Assembly: GCA_020355945.1 (NCBI GenBank) | Contig: CP070627.1 | Coordinates: 533,821 to 548,266 of the forward strand | From: Candidatus Aminicenantota bacterium | Lineage (GTDB): Bacteria > Acidobacteriota > Aminicenantia > UBA2199 | DNA: 14,446 nt | Direction of reading: 5' to 3' | Shown: positions 5,705-13,217 of the stretch, one piece after another | Layout: each line of letters opens with the position of its first letter | Numbering within the stretch: the first letter of the stretch is position 1 | The notes under the pieces: model-generated | Databases searched by the model: none | What the model was told of the DNA's origin: nothing | The model's input: the letters and a program-made list of their open reading frames with translations, nothing else | Made by a program: the position numbers and the translations under genes

Positions 5705-6538
5705 ATGAGAAATTTTGTTTTTTTATTCTTTTTAATCATCACACTCTCCCTGTTTCCAGTCGCCCGGCACCAGGAGTTCCAGGAGGAGGAAGAAGAGACC
5801 CAGGACCAAATCGAAGAAGTGATCGATTATCATTATAACGGCAACATAAAAATCAAAGGTCAAATGAAAAACGACCAAAAACACGGTATATGGAAGGAAT
5901 GGCACCTGGACGGCGAAAAAAAAAGTGAAAAAGAATACCTGGAGGGCAAGAAACAAGGACAATGGAAAGAATGGCATGAAAACGGTAAGATGAAAAGCAA
6001 GATAGACTACCAGGACGATGAATATCACGGCAGTTGGGTGGAATGGTATTATACCGGTGGAAAAAAAAGCAGCAAGTACTACAATAATGGCGTCCCTCAA
6101 GGAAGGTGGACGGAATGGGATGAAAATGGAAACACCACCCACGTGATTAATTTCTTTGAAGATGGAGATAAAAAATTTGAGATCCACCTTGAATATACCC
6201 GGGAAGGAACCATTAAAACCTACCAGGAATGGTTCGAAAGTGGAAATAAACGGCTGGAACAGCAAATGAAAAACGATATAAAGCACGGTTACTATAAAGA
6301 GTGGTTTGAAGACGGTGTGCTTTCCATCGAAACCCAATATAACGAGGGAAAAGAACACGGCTTACACCGGGATTACTATCCTAACGGTCAAATTCGCATG
6401 GAAATTGAAAAGCAAGACGGGAAAAAACATGGTCGCGCCACCTTCTGGAACGAGCAGGGACTGAAACAATGGATCAAAGTATACCTGGATGACCAATATG
6501 TGAGATCCGAAAACATTTACGAACAAAATTGCCCGTAA
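5705..6538 (+). CDS. Exported MORN_2/YwqK-family repeat protein
   Basis: 277 residues. ATG at 5705 with AGGAG at 5691-5695; a TTG at 5699 in the same frame sits only three bases from that site and is less likely. Residues 1-20 (MRNFVFLFFLIITLSLFPVA) are a signal peptide, followed by an acidic linker EFQEEEEETQDQIEE. From about residue 40 to 260 there are about nine MORN-type repeats of roughly 23 residues with the pattern YxxGxxHGxWxEWxxNGxxK, for example KHGIWKEWHLDG, KQGQWKEWHENG and KHGYYKEWFEDG. In databases such proteins are called YwqK-family 'antitoxin', after the immunity gene paired with the Bacillus YwqJ deaminase toxin; many exported homologues have no toxin partner, and none is seen here. 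A structural or binding role in the envelope is equally possible. The 3' end converges on the sensor kinase gene with a 25-bp gap. Confidence 0.85.
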   Translation: MRNFVFLFFLIITLSLFPVARHQEFQEEEEETQDQIEEVIDYHYNGNIKIKGQMKNDQKHGIWKEWHLDGEKKSEKEYLEGKKQGQWKEWHENGKMKSKIDYQDDEYHGSWVEWYYTGGKKSSKYYNNGVPQGRWTEWDENGNTTHVINFFEDGDKKFEIHLEYTREGTIKTYQEWFESGNKRLEQQMKNDIKHGYYKEWFEDGVLSIETQYNEGKEHGLHRDYYPNGQIRMEIEKQDGKKHGRATFWNEQGLKQWIKVYLDDQYVRSENIYEQNCP

Positions 6539-6563
6539 GTGCGTTAACCCGGGATCAATCCTG

Positions 6564-9500
6564 CTATTTTCCCACCCATTTTTCTATCATTTTAAGCACC
6601 ACGTCCCGGCGAATGGGTTTTAAGATGTAATCGTTCATACCGGCTTCCAGGCACCTTTCATCATCCCCTTTCATACTTGCCGCTGTCATGGCAACGATGG
6701 GGACGCCAGCAAAGCCTTTATCTCGAATTTGTCGCGCCGCCTCTCTACCATCCATCTCAGGCATCTGGATATCCATGAAGATCAGGTCAAATTTGTCAGG
6801 TGCGGTTAAATATTTTTCCAGCGCTTGCTTGCCGTTTTCCGCTATATCCAATTGATAACCGGCTTTGGTTAGCATGAACCTGACTAATTTCTGGTTCACA
6901 GGATTATCTTCTACCAATAAAATATGTACCGGGGGTTTGACATCCTCAAGATCAGGAGTTGGTGTTACCATTTGCTCCCTCTTTTCTTTATCTTCCTCGG
7001 TCATGCTCCTGTCCGGGCCCAGGAATCGGTCCACCATCAGTAACAGTTTTTGTGAGCGCACCGGCTTTGGTAAAAAACCGTTAAAACCATATTTCCGGTA
7101 TTCTTTCAATTGCCAGGTACCGGGGGAAGAAAACGCCAACAAAGGGAGGTCTGAAATGGGGGGATCAAGATTACGAACCTGTTGAGCCGTTTCATACCCA
7201 CTCATACCGGGCATGACCAGGTCCAGGATACAAAGATCAAAGGGGGTCTCTTCTTCCAGGTTTTCCCGGAGGGTATCAATCACTTCCTCCCCTGCTGTCA
7301 GCTTGACAACGGACATCCCATGTGTTTTTAAAATATGTTCGAGAATATCCAGGCTTTTGATGTTATCGTCCACCACCAGTATTCGCTTCCCTGCCAGGTT
7401 CGTGGTGATAATTTTTTTCCCGAAGGTTTTTTTTGATTTTTCCGTCCAGGCATAAAAATGAAAGGTGCTTCCCTTTCCCGGTGTACTCTCCACCTGGATA
7501 TCGCCATTCATCAGGGTGGCAATTTGTTTGCATATAGCCAACCCCAGACCGGTTCCTCCGAATTTCCTGGTGTCGGAACCGTCTAGCTGGTGGAAAAAGT
7601 CAAATATGGATTCCAGTTTGTTGGCAAGAATGCCAATGCCTGTATCCCGGACTTTACAATGAAGTTTCAACCGGTCCGGTTCTTCCGCTGCCACATCGAT
7701 GGAAAGTTCGATTTCTCCTTTTTCAGTAAATTTGGCGGCATTTCCCATTAAGTTGAGCAGGACCTGTCGAAACCGTCTGGCATCCTGTTTCACATAGGCA
7801 GGTACCCGGTGGTCTACCCGGCAGAGTACTTCCACCGCGCGGGCCTCAACCCGGGGCAGTATTATCTCACATACCTCAAAGGCAAGAATTTCCGGTTCAA
7901 AATCCACGGGATTAAAGGATAATTTTCCCGCCTCGATGATGGAAAAATCAAGGATATCATCAATAATGGCAATGAGCGACTCAGCACTGCGCTTGATGGT
8001 ATCGGCACAGTCCAATTGCTCCGGGTTGAGACCGGTATCCATGAGCATTTCGGAGAAGCCGATCACACCGCTCAGGGGGGTGCGGATTTCGTGGCTCATA
8101 CGTGCCAGGAACTCGCTTTTAGCCTGGTTAGCAGCCTCGGCAATTTCCCGTTCCTTTCGAAGTTCAACCGTACGTTGGGCCACCAGTTTTTCCAGTTCCT
8201 CCTTCCGTTTTCTTAACTGTCTCACCCTGAATCGGTAAGCACCGAATACCAGCAAAATAACACCCAAACCGCTGCCCAGGTAAAACCACCAGGCCTGGTA
8301 AAAATAAGGCTTTATATAAATAGGAAGGGAGGCACCGGTTTCATTCCAGACACCGTCATTGTTACAGGCAATCACCCGGAAGGTATAGTCTCCCGGGGCA
8401 ATTTGACTGTAATGGGCCGTTCTCAATTTATCCACCTTGATCCAATCCTTATTAAAACCTTCCAGTTTATATTTGAATCGCACCCTATCTGGCACCAGGA
8501 GACTCAAACCCGTATATTTGATTTGCAGCCGTTCGTAACCTGGAGATATAACCAGTTGACCTTGATTGGTGGCAGTTTTATCAAGGGTTTGGTTGTCTGC
8601 GATAATTTCTTCGATCACTACCGGCGGCGGCAGGTGGTTAACATCGATATTCCCGGGATCGATCATGGTCACCCCTTTGATGGTAGGGAACCAGAGTTTT
8701 CCATCACGGCTTTTCCAACCGGGTGGTTGAGAGCCTCCCCTACAATCCTTGCTTGGCATACCATCATTTGCATCATACGATATACAGCGAACCTGGGGAT
8801 GTTTGCCCTGGCAAAAATCGTTAAGTTCCTTTTTGCTCACCTGGAAAATTCCTTTATTGCAACTCATCCAGAAATCTCCCCGGTCATCTTCAAGGATCAC
8901 ATATACAACATCATCAAAAAGACCTTCTTTATAAGTAATGTGTATAAACCTTCCATCGGCTGGGTTCATCCGATTCAGCCCTCCGCCGTAGGTTCCGATC
9001 CACAAGATACCCGTTTCATCTTCATAAATGTAATTTACAATGTCATTGGATAATCCCTGGTTGGTGGTATACCTGGTAATTTTTTCATCTTTTGCATCCG
9101 GGTGGTGCAATCGTATCAGTCCCCCACCGTCAGTTCCTATCCACAAGGTTCCTTTCCGATCTTCATAGATGATTTGTATATATTCACCGGATAAGCCTGG
9201 TTTTATGGTAAAGGTGGGGAATCCTTCACTTTTAGATTTGGAATTCGGTTGATTGAATCGATTCAGACCTCCTCCGTAAGTTCCGATCCAGAGGCGGCCT
9301 TGTCGATCTTCATAGATGGCGCTTACCTCGTTATAGGATAACCCATCATCAGTGGTATAGGTGGTAAATGTGCCGCGTTTCGGGTCCAGGCAGTTCACCC
9401 CACCACCGCCAGTCCCGATCCACAAGTTTCCCTTTTGATCTTCACAGATGGCCCATACCATGTCATTGGACAAACCATCCTTGCTGGTATAGGTAGTGAT

Positions 9501-10655
9501 TTCTCCATTTTTTGCATCCAGGCGGCTCAGCCCACCACCCTTGGTCCCTATCCACACATTTCCCTTTCGGTCTTCACGGACTACCCATACGATGTCATTT
9601 GCTAAGCCATCTTTGCTGGAATAGGTGATGAATTTGCTATTTTTTAAGCGGTTCAACCCACCGCTTTCGGTGCCAATCCACAGGCTGCCTTCTCGATCTT
9701 CATAGATCGCCCATATCATATTGACGGATAAACCCTTTTGAGTGGTATATGCAGAGAATGAACCATCGATGGGATTCAGACGGTTCAAACCACCATTTTC
9801 TGTTCCAATCCACAGGTTCCCATCTCGATCTTCATGAAGGACACTTATAATATCGTCGGATAAACCCTGTTTACGGGTATAGGTGGTGATTTTGCCGTTC
9901 TTTGCATTTAACAGTTTCAAACCGGTGTCTGTTCCGAGCCAAAAATTTCCCTGTCTATCCTCACAGATGGCCACTACCACCTCTTCAGAAAAACCTTCTT
10001 TGATGGTAAAATCGGTAATGGTATATGGGGTGAATTTTCCATTTTTGAAAAGGGTAAGTCCACCACCGTCAGTTCCTATCCACACGGTCCCATATCGATC
10101 TTCATGGATGTGTGCTATCAAATTACGGGACAAGCCATCTTTAGTAGTATAGGTGGTGAGTGTACCATCTTTCGGATTCAGATAGCTCAGCCCTTTATCG
10201 GTGCCAATCCACAGGTATCCCTTATGATCTTTATAAATCACTAATATTGCATCACTGGCCAGCCCCTGATCTTTAGAGAAGGTGATAGATTTTTCATTCT
10301 TTGGATTGAAACGGATTAACCCCCCCCCATTGGTGCCGATCCAGATATTTTCTTCCTCATCTTCACAAATCGCATAGATGGAATTGGTTGATAGTTGTTC
10401 CACGTTCCGTTTATCGAAAACTTTGAAATCCACACCGTCAAAGCGCACCAGGCCCTCCTCTGTGGCCAACCATATATATCCTATTTGAGACTGGATAATG
10501 TGATATACGGAATTTTCCGGCAGACCCTGTTGGATTTCCCACACATCGTGAATATACTCGGTTATCTTTTTTTTTGGGTCCAGGGCATAAAGAAATACGG
10601 TCTGGCCTATCAAGAATACGGCAATTAAAATGCCGGAAATAAGTGGCTTTTTCAA
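6564..10655 (-). CDS. Reg_prop hybrid sensor histidine kinase with two receiver domains
   Basis: 1363 residues. The start is TTG (10655), six bases after GGAGG; no better start is in frame. Residues 1-24 are a signal/anchor segment; about 33-663 hold 14 Reg_prop blades (motif LWIGTxGGGL), enough for two seven-bladed propellers; about 695-783 are a Y_Y_Y domain ([19 protein letters not shown]); 789-807 a TM helix; 812-845 a coiled coil. The kinase follows: H-box MSHEIRTP with His855, N-box Asn972, G1 DTGIGI (1004-1009), G2 GGTGLGL (1033-1039). Receiver 1 (1091-1213) has Asp1096/1097, phosphoacceptor Asp1145 and Lys1197; receiver 2 (1243-1360) has Glu1249/Asp1250, Asp1295, Thr1324 and Lys1346. 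All key residues are present. It senses a periplasmic ligand, perhaps a glycan as in Bacteroidetes HTCS relatives, but lacks the AraC-type DNA-binding end, so output goes to another protein. It has its own promoter at 10685-10713. Confidence 0.95.
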   Translation of the reverse strand: MKKPLISGILIAVFLIGQTVFLYALDPKKKITEYIHDVWEIQQGLPENSVYHIIQSQIGYIWLATEEGLVRFDGVDFKVFDKRNVEQLSTNSIYAICEDEEENIWIGTNGGGLIRFNPKNEKSITFSKDQGLASDAILVIYKDHKGYLWIGTDKGLSYLNPKDGTLTTYTTKDGLSRNLIAHIHEDRYGTVWIGTDGGGLTLFKNGKFTPYTITDFTIKEGFSEEVVVAICEDRQGNFWLGTDTGLKLLNAKNGKITTYTRKQGLSDDIISVLHEDRDGNLWIGTENGGLNRLNPIDGSFSAYTTQKGLSVNMIWAIYEDREGSLWIGTESGGLNRLKNSKFITYSSKDGLANDIVWVVREDRKGNVWIGTKGGGLSRLDAKNGEITTYTSKDGLSNDMVWAICEDQKGNLWIGTGGGGVNCLDPKRGTFTTYTTDDGLSYNEVSAIYEDRQGRLWIGTYGGGLNRFNQPNSKSKSEGFPTFTIKPGLSGEYIQIIYEDRKGTLWIGTDGGGLIRLHHPDAKDEKITRYTTNQGLSNDIVNYIYEDETGILWIGTYGGGLNRMNPADGRFIHITYKEGLFDDVVYVILEDDRGDFWMSCNKGIFQVSKKELNDFCQGKHPQVRCISYDANDGMPSKDCRGGSQPPGWKSRDGKLWFPTIKGVTMIDPGNIDVNHLPPPVVIEEIIADNQTLDKTATNQGQLVISPGYERLQIKYTGLSLLVPDRVRFKYKLEGFNKDWIKVDKLRTAHYSQIAPGDYTFRVIACNNDGVWNETGASLPIYIKPYFYQAWWFYLGSGLGVILLVFGAYRFRVRQLRKRKEELEKLVAQRTVELRKEREIAEAANQAKSEFLARMSHEIRTPLSGVIGFSEMLMDTGLNPEQLDCADTIKRSAESLIAIIDDILDFSIIEAGKLSFNPVDFEPEILAFEVCEIILPRVEARAVEVLCRVDHRVPAYVKQDARRFRQVLLNLMGNAAKFTEKGEIELSIDVAAEEPDRLKLHCKVRDTGIGILANKLESIFDFFHQLDGSDTRKFGGTGLGLAICKQIATLMNGDIQVESTPGKGSTFHFYAWTEKSKKTFGKKIITTNLAGKRILVVDDNIKSLDILEHILKTHGMSVVKLTAGEEVIDTLRENLEEETPFDLCILDLVMPGMSGYETAQQVRNLDPPISDLPLLAFSSPGTWQLKEYRKYGFNGFLPKPVRSQKLLLMVDRFLGPDRSMTEEDKEKREQMVTPTPDLEDVKPPVHILLVEDNPVNQKLVRFMLTKAGYQLDIAENGKQALEKYLTAPDKFDLIFMDIQMPEMDGREAARQIRDKGFAGVPIVAMTAASMKGDDERCLEAGMNDYILKPIRRDVVLKMIEKWVGK
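8667..10559 (-). repeat. Coding repeat array for 14 beta-propeller blades
   Basis: Fourteen units of mostly 42-49 codons each contain a motif of the type (L/V/I)WIGTxxGGL. The WxGT-type tryptophans lie near residues 62, 105, 149, 192, 239, 282, 326, 368, 412, 456, 505, 552, 596 and 655. The first two-residue motif is WL, and the last two units (FWMSCNKGI and LWFPTIKGV) have diverged most. Units 6 to 12 are the most alike at DNA level. Confidence 0.8.
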
Positions 10656-10684
10656 AGCCCACCTCCGTTTCCGTTGGAGATAAT

Positions 10685-10713
10685 ATTTTAAAGCAAAAAG
10701 TTATTTATTTCAA
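10685..10713 (-). promoter_or_regulatory. Promoter of the hybrid sensor kinase gene
   Basis: Minus strand TTGAAA (10713-10708), 17 bp, TAAAAT (10690-10685). The predicted start near 10678 gives a leader of about 23 nt before the TTG start at 10655. The kinase can therefore be transcribed independently of the lipoprotein gene 190 bp upstream. Confidence 0.6.
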
Positions 10714-10845
10714 GAGCCTTCAGGGCATTTTAATTGATACTTTAATATTGAATACCACCCCCCTCAATTACCTTTCTTTTCTGCTTCAACCGCTGCGTGA
10801 TAGACTGTCTGTTCTTGCCTGTCACCTTTTTCATTTTCACAGACT

Positions 10846-11274
10846 CTAATCTTGTTTCTGCCTGGTAAAAGTAATAGGAATTTTCTTACTGCCTTTACGT
10901 AATTCATGCCCAAAACCCTCTAAGCGATTTTCTTGAACCGACAACTCGAATATAATCGCATCATCATCCACTTTGCCAGTAATAGGGACAATGAATTTCA
11001 GTTTGTTGTCGTAATGTTCAATGCTAGCCAAATCAAAGGCCATTCCCTTGTCCACGTCATTGCCCGTTAAACTAAGAATCTTTAACTTCCCTTCAATACT
11101 GCCTTGTTGTTCCTGGAGGCTGAGTTCCACCAATGTGGATTTGCCCTTCTCTGTAATGGTTCCTCTCCATTTACCACTGACGTTGTACTGGGGATGCTTC
11201 GTACAACTAACCAGCAAAACCAAATGAACAATACTGATAACGCTGATGAAAAGTATTCGAGTAAGAATCTTCAT
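10846..11274 (-). CDS. Small lipoprotein, lipocalin-like beta-rich, unknown function
   Basis: 142 residues; ATG at 11274 with GGAGG five bases before it. The N-terminus is a lipoprotein signal: MKILTR, a hydrophobic stretch and a lipobox LVSC with Cys24 as the lipidation site. The mature part begins TKHPQYNVSGKWRG and alternates short beta strands with turns (STLVELSLQEQQGSIEGKL). This resembles the small 'GxWxGxi' beta-barrel domains often found in bacterial lipoproteins that test for binding of a hydrophobic ligand, but the match is to a pattern only. Its position after Cys24 is Thr, so outer-membrane sorting is likely if Lol rules apply. It has its own promoter at 11329-11357 and lies 118 bp downstream of the DUF547 gene, with a terminator between. 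Function not recognised. Confidence 0.7.
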   Translation of the reverse strand: MKILTRILFISVISIVHLVLLVSCTKHPQYNVSGKWRGTITEKGKSTLVELSLQEQQGSIEGKLKILSLTGNDVDKGMAFDLASIEHYDNKLKFIVPITGKVDDDAIIFELSVQENRLEGFGHELRKGSKKIPITFTRQKQD

Positions 11275-11328
11275 TATGCCCTCCTATGTAAAACTATAGG
11301 CAAATACTTTTTTAAGATATAGATATAT

Positions 11329-11357
11329 ATACTAATGGATAGATTTAAGAAAGTCAA
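11329..11357 (-). promoter_or_regulatory. Promoter of the lipoprotein gene
   Basis: Minus strand TTGACT (11357-11352), 17 bp, TAGTAT (11334-11329); each box has one mismatch. The predicted start near 11322 gives a leader of about 48 nt. It begins immediately after the terminator of the upstream gene. Confidence 0.65.
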
Positions 11358-11361
11358 CTGT

Positions 11362-11388
11362 AAAAAAAAAGAGGACAGGACAGCCTGT
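11362..11388 (-). terminator. Intrinsic terminator of the GH18-like/DUF547 operon
   Basis: On the minus strand ACAGG-CTGT-CCTGT forms a 5-bp stem with a 4-base loop (11388-11375), followed after CCTC by nine T residues (11370-11362). It starts five bases after the DUF547 stop codon. The stem is short but the T-tract is strong. Confidence 0.55.
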
Positions 11389-11392
11389 TAAT

Positions 11393-12136
11393 TTACTTCC
11401 CGTTTAAATTCCAGTTGTAATCCAGGTACTTGAACTTCACGAGTTTTGCCTTTTTTATCTTGTCTGCTGTTGGTTTGTCCAGGTACGGCTGCATAAAGGC
11501 AATCCTCTCTTCTTTATTCTTCCCGAAATCGTCTCCAAACCAGCTAAAAATCTTACTGGTATAGATGATAACTGCGCCGCCATCTTTTTTGATATAAAAA
11601 TGTTTTGAGGAAGCAAAAAACCTCCGGGCCACCAGGGCCAGTTGCTCCTCAATTTTATCCGCTGTGAAGGCAAAATCCTGCAGATCAGGACACCCGATGC
11701 TGGCACAAACAACGGCAAAATGAATCCGTGGTTCCTTTAATTCTTTACGCAAGATTTTATGTTCAATATGATCCAGGCTGAGGGTTTGACCCGCGACTTT
11801 CCAAACACGCCGCCCCCAGGGATTACTGATTTTCTTGATGCTTTTAATGGGGTAATGATTCAAGATCAGCTTCACGGTAAAGGCATTGTAGGCATTGATC
11901 CAGAAGGCCAATTCCTGTTCCGGTGAATAAGCTGAAATGTCTTCTTTTTCAAGCTTTGCCAGGTAATTGTCCAATACCTTTGCATCTCTGGCAAATCCCC
12001 GGTAATCCACCATACCGTTTTTAACATATTTTTGCAGCAGGTGATCCCAGGTGGTATGCAAACCGGGTGTCTCCCCTGCTGTCAATACAGGACACCATAC
12101 AACCAGTATTATAATTAAAAATGTTATCTTTTTCAT
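11393..12136 (-). CDS. Exported DUF547 protein
   Basis: 247 residues. ATG at 12136; its AGGAG ribosome site lies inside the last codons of the preceding gene, whose TAA ends one base before this ATG. Residues 1-20 are a signal peptide (MKKITFLIIILVVWCPVLTA). The DUF547 hallmarks are all present in order: AFWINAYNAFTVK (77-89), LDHIEHKILR (121-130), RIHFAVVCASIGCPDL (137-152) and FSWFGDDFG near 195-205. Cys144 and Cys149 match the two conserved cysteines of the family. Length fits the family. The function of DUF547 is not established; it has been suggested to belong to the papain-like/transglutaminase-like group because of its conserved Cys and His, which is background rather than something shown here. 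The coupling to the GH18-like gene implies a joint periplasmic or outer-surface task. Confidence 0.9.
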   Translation of the reverse strand: MKKITFLIIILVVWCPVLTAGETPGLHTTWDHLLQKYVKNGMVDYRGFARDAKVLDNYLAKLEKEDISAYSPEQELAFWINAYNAFTVKLILNHYPIKSIKKISNPWGRRVWKVAGQTLSLDHIEHKILRKELKEPRIHFAVVCASIGCPDLQDFAFTADKIEEQLALVARRFFASSKHFYIKKDGGAVIIYTSKIFSWFGDDFGKNKEERIAFMQPYLDKPTADKIKKAKLVKFKYLDYNWNLNGK

Positions 12137-12137
12137 G

Positions 12138-13082
12138 TTATCTCCTTTTCAAAAATTGCTCCCACTCAGAGGAGTCTGTAGTACCATACCTGAATAAAGC
12201 ATACCCATCTATGCTGATTTTTTTTTTATTATCCTTTAAATACTTCTTTAATAGACCGATGGTGGTTTCAATGTTTTCAACACCGGGATCATGCATCCAC
12301 CGGTATTTTTTATTGGCATGCCATGGGTAAGAGGCGGCCCCGATGATTATCTCCTTGTTGGTTTTATTTTCCGTAAGCCCGTTAAAAAAAGCAATGTGAG
12401 AAACCATATGGTGTAAAAACTCCGCCTTATCAGTAAGGCCGGTATCGTACATCATCAGGACAAATTGGTCCACGGCATCTGCCAGTATTGCCAAATCCGC
12501 TTTCTTTGCCGGACTTTTCTCATAAAAGTCCTTGACCATAGCCGGAAAAAGGGCAATGGACACCCTCTTTCCATCCTTAATCAATTCCTTCTTCAAATCC
12601 TGTAAAAAATAGACATATTGGGGTAAATATTTGAAACCGAGACTGCCGAAAGGGGGTTCAACATCCAGGTGGAGACCCGGGAGATTATGGGTGTTAACAA
12701 ATTCTATCAACCTGTTTGAAAAATGCTTACTCTCAAAAACCCAGGGTGACTGAACCACCCGGCCAATCCAGGGGTAAATCCCGGTCCCGGGGCACTTCAT
12801 TTGAACCTGCCGGATAAAACGCAGGTGTCTTTCCAGGGGTATCTGCTTAAATAAAGGAACATAAAGGTAAACATAGGAGATGTGAGAATGTTTTATCCTT
12901 TTAATGATCTCTTCATGATTGGAATCTTTATTTAACTTCAACCAGAAGGCGCGTTTAATATTAGGAGAATCCATTGTATGATTTGTTTTGGGAGTTTGAG
13001 CAAAAAGATTGTAGAAGGCAACCAGGAGAAAAACCACCAAAAGCAATAATGCCTGTTTGTTTCGCCAATCGATTTGTATCAT
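12138..13082 (-). CDS. Exported GH18-like TIM-barrel glycosidase-fold protein
   Basis: 314 residues. ATG at 13082 is the first start after an in-frame TAA 12 bases upstream. There is no ribosome site; the promoter places the mRNA start at this ATG. A signal peptide or anchor spans about residues 10-29 (ALLLLVVFLLVAFYNLFA). The body reads as a TIM barrel with glycoside hydrolase family 18 features: GLHLDVEP (136-143), equivalent to the DGxDxDxE strand with Asp140 and Glu142 kept but His138 where the first Asp is usual; QFVLMMYDTG (206-215), like the MxYD strand; then IIIGAASYPW and IDGYALFRYG near the last strands. It may cleave or bind N-acetylglucosamine polymers in the envelope. It could also be a non-catalytic GH18 relative. 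It is the first gene of a two-gene operon with the DUF547 gene (1 bp between stop and start). Confidence 0.65.
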   Translation of the reverse strand: MIQIDWRNKQALLLLVVFLLVAFYNLFAQTPKTNHTMDSPNIKRAFWLKLNKDSNHEEIIKRIKHSHISYVYLYVPLFKQIPLERHLRFIRQVQMKCPGTGIYPWIGRVVQSPWVFESKHFSNRLIEFVNTHNLPGLHLDVEPPFGSLGFKYLPQYVYFLQDLKKELIKDGKRVSIALFPAMVKDFYEKSPAKKADLAILADAVDQFVLMMYDTGLTDKAEFLHHMVSHIAFFNGLTENKTNKEIIIGAASYPWHANKKYRWMHDPGVENIETTIGLLKKYLKDNKKKISIDGYALFRYGTTDSSEWEQFLKRR

Positions 13083-13088
13083 ATCGAT

Positions 13089-13117
13089 ATTTTAAAGAAA
13101 ATCCTGCCGAATATCAA
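13089..13117 (-). promoter_or_regulatory. Promoter giving a predicted leaderless mRNA for the GH18-like gene
   Basis: Minus strand TTGATA (13117-13112), 17 bp, TAAAAT (13094-13089). Six bases (ATCGAT) separate the -10 box from the ATG at 13082-13080, so the usual start distance falls on the A of the ATG. The absence of any ribosome site agrees with this. Confidence 0.6.
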
Positions 13118-13132
13118 TACCAAGATACAAAT

Positions 13133-13146
13133 TGGCATTCTTGCCA
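13133..13146. promoter_or_regulatory. Dyad TGGCA-N4-TGCCA, possible activator site
   Basis: TGGCA (13133-13137) and TGCCA (13142-13146) form a perfect 5-bp inverted repeat around TTCT. Its centre is about 57 bp upstream of the predicted start of the GH18-like operon, a usual position for an activator of class I type. On the plus strand it is followed by T-rich sequence, but no plus-strand gene needs a terminator here. Confidence 0.35.
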
Positions 13147-13163
13147 GGCACCTTTTTTGTTTT

Positions 13164-13197
13164 CCTGTGAAAATCCGTGATCATCCGTGTAAATCGC
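13164..13197 (+). repeat. Second copy of the ATCCGTGTAA-type tandem repeat
   Basis: CCTGTGAAA, ATCCGTGATC, ATCCGTGTAA and ATCGC follow one another. Units match those at 4840-4867 and have the same orientation. The array sits between the stop of the S9 peptidase gene and the promoter of the GH18-like gene. Confidence 0.6.
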
Positions 13198-13217
13198 TAG
13201 TATGTAGCAAAAAAAAT

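Noticed and set aside
5732..6358. Minus-strand ORF of 208 codons
   Set aside because: Shadow of the MORN repeat gene; its hydrophobic Phe-rich product comes from the Lys/Glu-rich codons on the other strand.
6539..6563. Bidirectional terminator between the convergent MORN and kinase genes
   Set aside because: Only a CCCGGG palindrome is present, without stem extension or T-tract.
8403..9053. Plus-strand ORF of 216 codons
   Set aside because: Antisense to the sensor kinase, whose domain order is unbroken there.
8667..10559. Repeats considered as CRISPR or satellite DNA
   Set aside because: Period of about 132 bp, in frame, encoding propeller blades.
10656..10845. Terminator after the lipoprotein gene
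   Set aside because: GCC-CTGAA-GGC is the only stem, three bases long, and lacks a T-tract.
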